This document shows positions 22,981-28,746 of a DNA stretch of 29,086 bases, piece by piece; position 1 is the stretch's first letter, and each line of letters starts with the position of its first letter. Origin of the DNA: a virus; the IMG/VR virus record IMGVR_UViG_3300032213_000932, positions 1 to 29,086 of that record; one strand, written 5' to 3'. Both the position numbers and the translations under genes were made by a program. The notes beneath the pieces are model-generated. The model was not told the origin of the DNA and did not search any database. It saw only the letters and a list, made by a program, of their open reading frames with translations.

Positions 22981-24170
22981 TGAACGAAGAAATAAAAAAG
23001 AATAACGATTTTTTACAAATATTTGATTTTGCTACGGCGAGAGTGCCTCTGATTGAGGAAAACCTTATTATCAATACAAGAACGCCTTGGGTTTTCTTTG
23101 GTGTTGCCAACTTGGCTCCTCAAGAGTTAATACGTCTTTACAACACTTCTCCGACTCATAGAGCCGCTATAACTTCCAAATGGTATGGTACAAGGGGAGA
23201 ATCAATATCGTTGAAATTAGGGGACGATAATAGGTTATTGATGGCTAATAGCATTGGAGACCATATCTATGATATATGGGACAAGTGTGTTCTTGACTTC
23301 ATTTTATATGGAGGTTTTGCCATCAATATTGTATGGAGAAAAGACAGAGAAACAGGATTTGATATGTATTATATGGACTTCTCCAAATTAAGAGCCGAGA
23401 AGTCAGATATGCACGATAGAATACATAATTTCTATTATAGTTCAGATTGGGCTTATCCCAAGAAGTTTATACCTCGTAAATTACCAGCATTTGATATACA
23501 AGATGAAAGCCCATCACAGGTATTTTATTATACCACACACTCTGCGGGAAACAACTACTATCCAACTCCAACTTATTGGGGTTCTGCTACAGCCATTTCA
23601 ACTCAAGTAGAGATATTCAACTGGCACTTTAACAATATTGTTAATGGTCTATCACCGAGTTTATTTGTGGCATTAAATAATGGTGTTCCTGACCCCGAGC
23701 AACGAGAGGAAATCTATAATACGATGGTTGCAAAATATGCTGGTTCTAACGTAAGTGGTAAGTTATTTTTAACTTTTGCTGATGGTAAGGAACAAGCACC
23801 CGAGATTACACCAATCCAAAATAATGGGTCTGATAAATTATGGGTTGAATTGAATGCGATGGTTCAAGAAGCAATCTTGACCGCTCACCAAATATCATCA
23901 CCTGAATTATTGGGTATTATGACACCAGGTAAGTTGGGAACTGCAGACCATCTTGAAGCCCAAGACCACTTCCAAAACCTTGTAATTAAACCATTACAGA
24001 ATGAGATTAAAGGTGTATTCCAAAAGTTATTAACAATCAGAGATGCTGGTGTTCCAACTGAAATAGAAATTAAGCAATTTGAGATGGTGACTATGAAGGA
24101 CGCAGCACCAACGATAGATGTAAATAAAAATGTAGATGTCGTAAAAGACGAAACTATTAACCCAATATAA
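22980..24170 (+). CDS. Portal protein
   Basis: This 396-residue protein would form the dodecameric ring for DNA entry and tail attachment. Features of PBSX/HK97-type portals are visible: LYNTSPTHRAAITSKWYGT near residues 54-72, the strand-helix segment DFILYGGFAINIVWRK, a central helical region (QVEIFNWHFNNIVNG), the DPEQREEIYNTMVAKYAG segment, and VQEAILTAHQISSPELLG followed by a helical end. The length is typical for short portals. It is followed one base later by a connector-like gene. Its place downstream of the capsid and fibre genes, far from the terminase, is unusual, but the protein looks complete and not degraded. Confidence 0.88.
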   Translation: MNEEIKKNNDFLQIFDFATARVPLIEENLIINTRTPWVFFGVANLAPQELIRLYNTSPTHRAAITSKWYGTRGESISLKLGDDNRLLMANSIGDHIYDIWDKCVLDFILYGGFAINIVWRKDRETGFDMYYMDFSKLRAEKSDMHDRIHNFYYSSDWAYPKKFIPRKLPAFDIQDESPSQVFYYTTHSAGNNYYPTPTYWGSATAISTQVEIFNWHFNNIVNGLSPSLFVALNNGVPDPEQREEIYNTMVAKYAGSNVSGKLFLTFADGKEQAPEITPIQNNGSDKLWVELNAMVQEAILTAHQISSPELLGIMTPGKLGTADHLEAQDHFQNLVIKPLQNEIKGVFQKLLTIRDAGVPTEIEIKQFEMVTMKDAAPTIDVNKNVDVVKDETINPI

Positions 24171-24171
24171 T

Positions 24172-24786
24172 ATGTCTCAAGCATTAGTACCTCAAAATAT
24201 ATTATTAGTATCAGAGAATAAATTAAAAAACTTTACTGATATAGACCAAAACGTAACCTCTGCTGTGTTATTACCATTTATTGGTGTAGTTCAACAGACA
24301 AAATTGGAATATATTATAGGTCGTCTTTATTACGTACAATTACTAAATGAGGTTGCAACTAGTACCCTAACTGATATAAATAATAATTTCCTTCAATACT
24401 TCGTTCAACCGATGTTAATATGGGCGGCATATGCGGAAGCATTACCATCAATTTTTATGAGAATTAAAAATAATGGTATTGTTAATGGTTCTGAAAAAAC
24501 TATTACCATATCCGAGATGCAGTATATGCAGACAGCAGCGGATGATAGAAGCCAGTTCTTTGAGAGACGAATGATTGAAGAATTGATATTTAATCAATCA
24601 AACTATCCATTAGTTTATACTTATACCTCCACAGACGGATTAAGACCCCATTTGGGTAAGAATTACTTTAGTGGTATTCACTTGAATAACGGCCCTCGCT
24701 ACCAAAATCTAAATGTTGGGCCTGGTGGAGGTGTATTAACTTCTGTATTGTATGGAGACCCAACTTGGGCTTGTTGTGGTTGGTAA
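24172..24786 (+). CDS. Head-tail connector-like protein
   Basis: This 204-residue helical protein follows the portal after one base. Residues 1-130 contain LLPFIGVVQQTKLEYIIG, YYVQLLNEV and a QYFVQPMLIWAAYAEALP helix, a pattern shared with adaptor-type proteins next to portals in Bacteroidota phages. The C-terminus is Gly- and aromatic-rich (NVGPGGGVLTSVLYGDPTW, then ACCGW). No catalytic motif is seen. Position and fold-like composition point to a connector below the portal, but the assignment is inference. Confidence 0.6.
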   Translation: MSQALVPQNILLVSENKLKNFTDIDQNVTSAVLLPFIGVVQQTKLEYIIGRLYYVQLLNEVATSTLTDINNNFLQYFVQPMLIWAAYAEALPSIFMRIKNNGIVNGSEKTITISEMQYMQTAADDRSQFFERRMIEELIFNQSNYPLVYTYTSTDGLRPHLGKNYFSGIHLNNGPRYQNLNVGPGGGVLTSVLYGDPTWACCGW

Positions 24787-24798
24787 AAATATAAGGAT

Positions 24799-25065
24799 AT
24801 GAATATAGAAACTATTTTAGCAATATTAGGAAGTAATGTAATAACGAGTATAGCCTCGTATTTTGCTGGTAAGAGAAAGACAAAAGCCGAGACAGATAAT
24901 TTGATATTATCCAACTTGGAAAAATCTATATTGTTGTATAGCCAAATTATAACTGACTTGAGGTCAGAAATAGAATTATTGAATGTTAAGGTTCAGGAGT
25001 TAGAATTAAAAATTGACGAACTGCACCTTGAAAATAAAAAATTAAAATCACAAGTTAATCTTTAA
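24799..25065 (+). CDS. Membrane-anchored coiled-coil protein
   Basis: This 88-residue protein has an N-terminal hydrophobic segment (residues 5-23, TILAILGSNVITSIASYFA) followed by a basic stop-transfer motif (GKRKTKAE) and a coiled coil to the end (LRSEIELLNVKVQELELK). It looks like a type I or III single-pass protein with a helical stalk. Similar small proteins near phage portal or lysis genes may be holin- or spanin-related, or structural. No endolysin is adjacent, so a lysis role is unproven. An AAGGA run lies six bases before the ATG, one of the few Shine-Dalgarno-like sites in the window. Confidence 0.65.
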   Translation: MNIETILAILGSNVITSIASYFAGKRKTKAETDNLILSNLEKSILLYSQIITDLRSEIELLNVKVQELELKIDELHLENKKLKSQVNL

Positions 25066-25068
25066 GTA

Positions 25069-25884
25069 ATGCCATTACCAATAAAAACTGATAAGGAAAC
25101 CGACAACGATTTTATATCAAGATGTGCTGTGAAGGTTGCGGACGAGTTCCCAAATATGGAACAGAGATTAGCAGTTTGTTATAGTCAGTTGGAGAAAACT
25201 AAAATGTCTAAAGAAAAGAAGGAAGATAAGTTTGTCCTTCAACCTAGAAGAAAAGAGGCAAGAGGCGTCTATCTAAAAAGATGTTCTGCTAATTCCAAGA
25301 TGAAAGAAATGTACCCTATGATGAAAAAAAGAATGGGATATTGTCTTAATGCTTATTCAGAATATTATAGATGGTGGGGTAAGTTTGACGATACAGACAT
25401 TCCTGCTGATTCAGCGTTGGGTAGATGTATCGCAAGAAAACGAGCGACTGGCACCGACTATAAACAAGCCTACAGAGAATGTGCTTCTCGTGTTGTAGTT
25501 CCAAATACTCCTATTGTTATGAATGATGATTTATTGATTGAACCAGTTGAGTTTAGTGAGATGAGTGTATTAGGTTATGAGACAAAGTATTTCTACATCT
25601 GTCCTGGCGCACAGGCGACATTCCAACATCTTATGGATATGAACCCTGACGATGAAACTGCTGGTATGATTAGAAGTGCGGCTCAAATCGCAGATAATGT
25701 ATTTGAGATTGAAGCCAAGGTGCTTGAAGATAAGACGGCTACAACGGAACAACTTAACCAAGCGGAGATATTGGTTGATGATTTCTATGACCTTATGGAT
25801 GAGATTGATGAAGAGTTAGGTATGATTCACGATGTATCTTATATGGACGGACATATTGAATTGATTGAATCCTACATTAAATAA
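25069..25884 (+). CDS. Cys-pair helical repeat protein
   Basis: This 271-residue protein contains three spaced Cys-pair segments: ISRCAVKVADEFPN to QRLAVCYSQ (about 16-41), YLKRCSANSKMKEM to MKKRMGYCLNAYSEYY, and LGRCIARKRATGTDYKQ to YRECASRV. The EFPN-QRLAVCYSQ motif is one I know from Bacteroidota phage head-associated proteins. The C-terminal third is acidic and helical (DDFYDLMDEIDEELGMI). There is no enzyme motif. The Cys pairs would be 20 or so residues apart, on facing helices, so disulfides or metal sites are possible. It follows three bases after the membrane coiled-coil gene. The function is unknown, and a virion or head-completion role is a guess from position. Confidence 0.6.
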   Translation: MPLPIKTDKETDNDFISRCAVKVADEFPNMEQRLAVCYSQLEKTKMSKEKKEDKFVLQPRRKEARGVYLKRCSANSKMKEMYPMMKKRMGYCLNAYSEYYRWWGKFDDTDIPADSALGRCIARKRATGTDYKQAYRECASRVVVPNTPIVMNDDLLIEPVEFSEMSVLGYETKYFYICPGAQATFQHLMDMNPDDETAGMIRSAAQIADNVFEIEAKVLEDKTATTEQLNQAEILVDDFYDLMDEIDEELGMIHDVSYMDGHIELIESYIK

Positions 25885-25912
25885 ATAAATTAAAATAAAA
25901 ACATAAAAAAAT

Positions 25913-27379
25913 ATGAGTTTTTCAATATCAAATACATCGGCTTCAGCGGTAATCACGACATTATCCACGCCGAGTAGTGTGACTGGTGATGTCACCATAA
26001 CTGGTGGAACTTTACCCCTATTTGTAGGTGGTTTGATTAGTGGTTCTAACACAGAAATAAATAATACTCAAGGTTCTCCATATGGAAGTATCCTAATGCT
26101 CCTTCAACAAGGGGACGCAAAGATTGATACTTATGTGAATAACACTTTGTATTCAACTGATACATATGGTTCAGGTTTAATATCAGTTCAGACCCCAATT
26201 CTACAGAGTACTGATAGTTTGACTATGTCCGTATCTGACTCTCAATTTGATTGTTATGATTTAACACCAAACTTTACAGGCGCAACATCAACTAATAATA
26301 ATGCTACAGAGTTTATAGAACAACCTGATGGAAAGTTCATATTTGCTGGATCTTTTCAGACATATAAAGGTCAATCTTACAATAAAATAATAAGATTAAA
26401 TACAGATTTTAGTATTGATACTTCCTTTGTAATTGGTGCTGGTTTTAATACGGGTGCTACTATAAACTCAATTGCTTTACAAAGTGATGGTAAGATATTA
26501 TGTGGAGGAACTTTTACAGGATATAGCGGAACTAGTATAGCAAGAATATTACGATTAAATAGTGATGGTTCAAGAGATACAACATTCCAATCAGGAACAG
26601 GTGCTACTGGTACAATCAATAGTATTTTAGTTCAACCAGATAATAAGATATTAGTTGGTGGTGCTATAACACAATATAGTGGTGTAAGTTTATCAGGAAT
26701 TACAAGATTAAATAGTGATGGTTCAATAGACCCAAGTTTTAGTTGTACTTTTACACCAACAAGTAATCCTGCGATTGCGATGGCGTTACAAAGCGATGGA
26801 AAAATAGTAGTTGGAGGGGCTTTTACAGGTGTGAGTGCTACTTCAATAAATAGGATAGTTAGATTAGAAACTAATGGTTCTATTGATGCGACTTTTAGTG
26901 CTGGAACTGGATTTGATAACAATGTTTTAGTTGTAAATGTGGAATCTGATGGTAAAATTATGGTTGGTGGGGCTTTTTCAGGATATAATGGTAATGCGTC
27001 ATCACAAATTGTGAGATTAAATGGTGATGGTTCTATTGATAATACTTTTGTTGTTGGATCAGGATTTACAGGGCCGGTCTCAACTAGGGTATTATCTATT
27101 ACTAAAAACAATAATAGATATGTTGTGACTGGATTATTTAGTGGTTACCAATCAACTACACAAGGACTGATTGTAGGATTAAATAATAATGGTAGTATTG
27201 ATTCTACTTTTAATACGGGTGGTGGATTTTCTAGTAGCAGTAATCTAACCACTTTTAATTTTATAAAATCCAACGGAGAAATTATTGTTCCTGGTCGTAA
27301 TTTGGGAACTTATAGGGGTGAATCTGTAACCAATTTGGTTGTATTAGACCCATTAGGAAAACTATTAAATTGTGACTAA
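25913..27379 (+). CDS. Delta-60 repeat beta-propeller protein, probable virion appendage
   Basis: This 488-residue protein has an N-terminal beta domain (1 to about 125, MSFSISNTSASAVITTL start) that may anchor it to the virion. Seven repeats of about 50 residues follow. The delta-60 core ALQSDGKILCGGTFTGYSGT-SI-RLNSDGSIDTTF is clear in the first six, and the last lacks the SIDTTF end. Seven such units suit a seven-bladed propeller. Such proteins usually bind sugars or surface ligands. It ends the long rightward gene series and is followed by a strong terminator, a typical place for a late host-recognition gene. No membrane segment or catalytic motif is visible. The repeat call is firm; the role in adsorption is inference. 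Confidence 0.85.
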   Translation: MSFSISNTSASAVITTLSTPSSVTGDVTITGGTLPLFVGGLISGSNTEINNTQGSPYGSILMLLQQGDAKIDTYVNNTLYSTDTYGSGLISVQTPILQSTDSLTMSVSDSQFDCYDLTPNFTGATSTNNNATEFIEQPDGKFIFAGSFQTYKGQSYNKIIRLNTDFSIDTSFVIGAGFNTGATINSIALQSDGKILCGGTFTGYSGTSIARILRLNSDGSRDTTFQSGTGATGTINSILVQPDNKILVGGAITQYSGVSLSGITRLNSDGSIDPSFSCTFTPTSNPAIAMALQSDGKIVVGGAFTGVSATSINRIVRLETNGSIDATFSAGTGFDNNVLVVNVESDGKIMVGGAFSGYNGNASSQIVRLNGDGSIDNTFVVGSGFTGPVSTRVLSITKNNNRYVVTGLFSGYQSTTQGLIVGLNNNGSIDSTFNTGGGFSSSSNLTTFNFIKSNGEIIVPGRNLGTYRGESVTNLVVLDPLGKLLNCD

Positions 27380-27419
27380 ATATTGATTACCAAGATACTA
27401 TTAGTTATAATAGTTATTA

Positions 27420-27483
27420 GGGGGGGAGGTTCTCTTGTTTGTTTTTTCCCATTTCTATCGTAGATGCTTTACCAAACCCCCCC
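27420..27483 (+). other. G7/C7-closed structured 3' region
   Basis: G7 at 27420-27426 can pair with C7 at 27477-27483, and GGT (27428-27430) with ACC (27471-27473) can extend the helix inward across a short internal loop. Inside, TCTA/TAGA can form a small hairpin around TCG (27454-27464). This lies in the 206-base gene-free stretch after the propeller gene, just before the terminator. No open frame is present. Confidence 0.4.
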
Positions 27484-27488
27484 TTCTT

Positions 27489-27526
27489 AAAAAAGTCAGA
27501 TACTAAAAATATTTGACTTTTTTTTT
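27489..27526 (+). terminator. Rho-independent terminator of the late operon
   Basis: AAAAAAGTCA (27489-27498) pairs with TGACTTTTTT (27514-27523), and the T run continues to 27526. It follows the last structural gene and precedes the promoter-like site at 27536. The symmetry of the A and T tracts would let it act on both strands. Confidence 0.8.
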
Positions 27527-27535
27527 ATTTATTAC

Positions 27536-27564
27536 TTGACTACATATAGGTATGTTGTTATATT
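27536..27564 (+). promoter_or_regulatory. Promoter-like site for the small right-end genes
   Basis: TTGACT (27536-27541) and TATATT (27559-27564) are separated by 17 bases, with TGT before the -10 as an extended element. Read as a Bacteroidota promoter, CTTG and TATATTTA are 20 bases apart, also near consensus. It lies between a terminator and the first small gene, 22 bases before ATG 27586. Confidence 0.65.
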
Positions 27565-27585
27565 TATATTATAAACAAATTAGAA

Positions 27586-27693
27586 ATGGAAAGAACTAAA
27601 AACAAATTGGAACAACTGATTTTCGCAGAGCAGGAAATCAAAAGGCAAGAGACCTATTATCAGTATCACTTATCAAAATACACAAAACAATAA
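27586..27693 (+). CDS. Very small charged helical protein
   Basis: This 35-residue frame begins at ATG 27586 downstream of the promoter-like site. The peptide (MERTKNKLEQLIFAEQEIK, then a Gln/Tyr-rich end) is predicted helical, with no domain. Its TAA overlaps the next ATG (TAATG at 27691-27695), the same coupling seen in the packaging operon, and this is the main reason to accept it. Function unknown. Confidence 0.5.
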   Translation: MERTKNKLEQLIFAEQEIKRQETYYQYHLSKYTKQ

Positions 27694-27872
27694 TGGGAAT
27701 GACTAAAAGATTTTTGGAAGAAATGCTTGAAGAGGATATTTTCCCGTGTGATATGGATTTTCAATACCAACAATGGGTTATGAATAAACAATTACAAGAC
27801 CAAGAAGAATATATGAATAATTTTCTTGAGATACAATCAGCATACGAGGAGATGCTCGCAGACAAATACTAA
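27693..27872 (+). CDS. Small acidic protein
   Basis: This 59-residue frame starts at the ATG overlapping the previous stop; ATG 27699 is an alternative. The product is acidic and helical (FLEEMLEEDIF, MNNFLEIQSAYEEML), with a single Cys. No domain is recognised. The following gene begins one base after its TAA. Promoter, tight spacing and small size suggest an early phage operon of host-modulating or regulatory proteins, which is inference. Confidence 0.55.
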   Translation: MGMTKRFLEEMLEEDIFPCDMDFQYQQWVMNKQLQDQEEYMNNFLEIQSAYEEMLADKY

Positions 27873-27873
27873 T

Positions 27874-28089
27874 ATGGCACAAGATAAAGACAGACAAATT
27901 GTAACACAATCACAGATAAAGTTTGTGTTTGATTATTCCAAACAGATAGGTGTAAATCTTAAACTTAAAGAAATCGTCGGGGTGACTAACGTTCTCGTTG
28001 ATTATTGTATCAACGGTTATAGCAAAGAGATTGGTGAGAGATTAGATGCTATTGATAAGTTCATCACTGATAAGTTTACTGAAGAATAA
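27874..28089 (+). CDS. Small helical protein of the right-end operon
   Basis: This 71-residue protein is read from ATG 27874 (MAQDKDRQIVTQSQIKFV). The frame is open further upstream to a TTG at 27826, but that would overlap the previous gene by 47 bases, and ATG 27874 directly after the stop is the natural start. The sequence has an N-terminal charged helix, YSKQIGVNLKLKEIVGVTNVL in the middle, and an amphipathic C-terminal helix. I know similar small proteins from Bacteroidota phages but no function. It is the last gene of the small operon, with its TAA inside a motif copy at 28088. Confidence 0.65.
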   Translation: MAQDKDRQIVTQSQIKFVFDYSKQIGVNLKLKEIVGVTNVLVDYCINGYSKEIGERLDAIDKFITDKFTEE

Positions 28090-28101
28090 TATTTATAAGT
28101 A
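28088..28101 (+). promoter_or_regulatory. AATATTTATAAGTA motif at the end of the small operon
   Basis: This copy of the recurring motif differs from the 5482 and 13162 copies at the first base only. Unlike those, it precedes no open frame but a hairpin pair ending in a T tract, so if the motif is a promoter it would make a short RNA. Confidence 0.35.
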
Positions 28102-28172
28102 AGACACCAAAAAAAAGGTTTTCCTACTGCCATCCACCTTTTTCCCCTACTATTCGGTAGGGGTTTTTTTTT
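28102..28172 (+). ncRNA. Candidate small RNA or opposed terminators between convergent genes
   Basis: Two hairpins stand side by side. The first pairs AAAAAGGT (28112-28119) with ACCTTTTT (28136-28143). The second pairs CCCCTAC (28144-28150) with GTAGGGG (28157-28163), followed by T9. With the motif at 28088 this could be a 65-70 nt RNA. The simpler reading is two terminators: the second for rightward transcripts, and the first, which on the minus strand is followed by more T, for the leftward gene. The CCTAC in the loop of hairpin 1 could also compete for GTAGG. Confidence 0.35.
28144..28172 (+). terminator. Rho-independent terminator, rightward
   Basis: A seven-pair G/C-rich stem (CCCCTAC with GTAGGGG) encloses TATTCG and is followed by nine T. 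It lies after the small operon and overlaps the 3' end of the convergent minus-strand gene, whose stop codon is inside the stem. Confidence 0.85.
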
Positions 28173-28563
28173 GTCTTCTGTTAGGGTGTGGGTCTCCATT
28201 TGGGAGGAATGATGTAATATGTTTTTTCTTTTTGTATTTCAAGGGTTTTAAGAGGGTCTGGTTGATTTTATCTACAAACTGATGGTGTATGTCCTTTTCA
28301 AGATTATAACCCATTAGGCTCAAGATTTCCCACATATCCTTGTAATCTTTTGGAGTGGTTCCTGCCATTGAAAAATGTAAATCACTATTTTGTCTAAACT
28401 TGATATTAAAGGGGTGTGTAGTTGACTGACCTTTTGTTGAAAGCCTCCCTTGATTTTTACACATTTTACAGACCTTACTAACACCATCTTTACATTGCTT
28501 ACACTTATAGAATGAGGTTATGTCTTTTTCAACTTGACACGAATTACATATTATTTTTTCCAT
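28150..28563 (-). CDS. Zinc-ribbon protein, possibly HNH/endonuclease-related
   Basis: This is the only convincing minus-strand gene. The 137-residue protein has an N-terminal Cys cluster, C6-x2-C9 then C21, C24, C32 and C35 (ICNSCQVEKDITSFYK, CKQCKDG, VCKMCKN). This is the kind of zinc ribbon that leads phage HNH or endonuclease VII-like proteins. The rest contains DLHFSMAGTTPKDYKDMW and MGYNLEKDIHHQFVDKIN, a pattern I recall from small Bacteroidota phage proteins of unknown role, and ends very basic. No complete HNH motif is visible, so nuclease activity is doubtful. It lies between convergent and divergent plus-strand genes, like a moron. Its ATG at 28563 follows a TATATTTATTTAT motif on the minus strand. 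Confidence 0.75.
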   Translation of the reverse strand: MEKIICNSCQVEKDITSFYKCKQCKDGVSKVCKMCKNQGRLSTKGQSTTHPFNIKFRQNSDLHFSMAGTTPKDYKDMWEILSLMGYNLEKDIHHQFVDKINQTLLKPLKYKKKKHITSFLPNGDPHPNRRQKKTPTE

Positions 28564-28576
28564 ATAAATAAATATA
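28564..28576 (-). promoter_or_regulatory. TATATTTATTTAT motif before the minus-strand gene
   Basis: On the minus strand, TATATTTATTTAT directly precedes the ATG at 28563-28561. The motif therefore follows gene orientation, which supports a functional role rather than base composition alone. Confidence 0.4.
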
Positions 28577-28630
28577 GGGATTTTAGGAAAAGTTTTTGTT
28601 GGATAATATTTATCTTTTACATATGACCCC

Positions 28631-28640
28631 TATATTTATT
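28631..28640 (+). promoter_or_regulatory. TATATTTATT motif before the structured RNA
   Basis: A further core match lies three bases before the first hairpin of the structured region 28643-28740, in the divergent gap between the minus-strand gene and the replication-type gene. A second, weaker copy, AATATTTAT, is at 28605-28613. Confidence 0.35.
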
Positions 28641-28642
28641 AT

Positions 28643-28740
28643 TGTCCCTTCTGACAACACAGGACATTAAAGAAATTATAGAACCCCTGTAAAGTATTCC
28701 TTGAAGTCAGAAGCAAGAGAAGAAATACGGGGGTTTTTTT
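28643..28740 (+). ncRNA. Candidate structured leader RNA with kissing hairpin loops and terminator
   Basis: Hairpin 1 pairs TGTCC (28643-28647) with GGACA (28662-28666), and its loop contains CTTCTGAC (28648-28655). Hairpin 2 pairs CTTG (28700-28703) with CAAG (28714-28717), and its loop contains GTCAGAAG (28706-28713). The two loop octamers are exact complements. Hairpin 2 sits in the loop of a terminator-type stem (28682-28691 with 28726-28735) followed by a T run to 28740. The region is divergent, so no upstream rightward gene needs a terminator here. A conditional leader or a stand-alone RNA is therefore suggested. I recognise no known RNA family. Confidence 0.5.
28682..28740 (+). terminator. 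Terminator-type stem just before the replication gene start
   Basis: AACCCCTGTA (28682-28691) pairs with TACGGGGGTT (28726-28735), with one G-T pair, and seven T run from 28734 to 28740. ATG 28747 lies six bases after. The 34-base loop itself holds a small hairpin. As placed, it would attenuate the following gene. Confidence 0.65.
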
Positions 28741-28746
28741 ATTATT

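Noticed and set aside
27826-28089. TTG 27826 as the start of the 71-residue gene
   Set aside because: It would overlap the previous gene by 47 bases, while ATG 27874 follows its stop directly.
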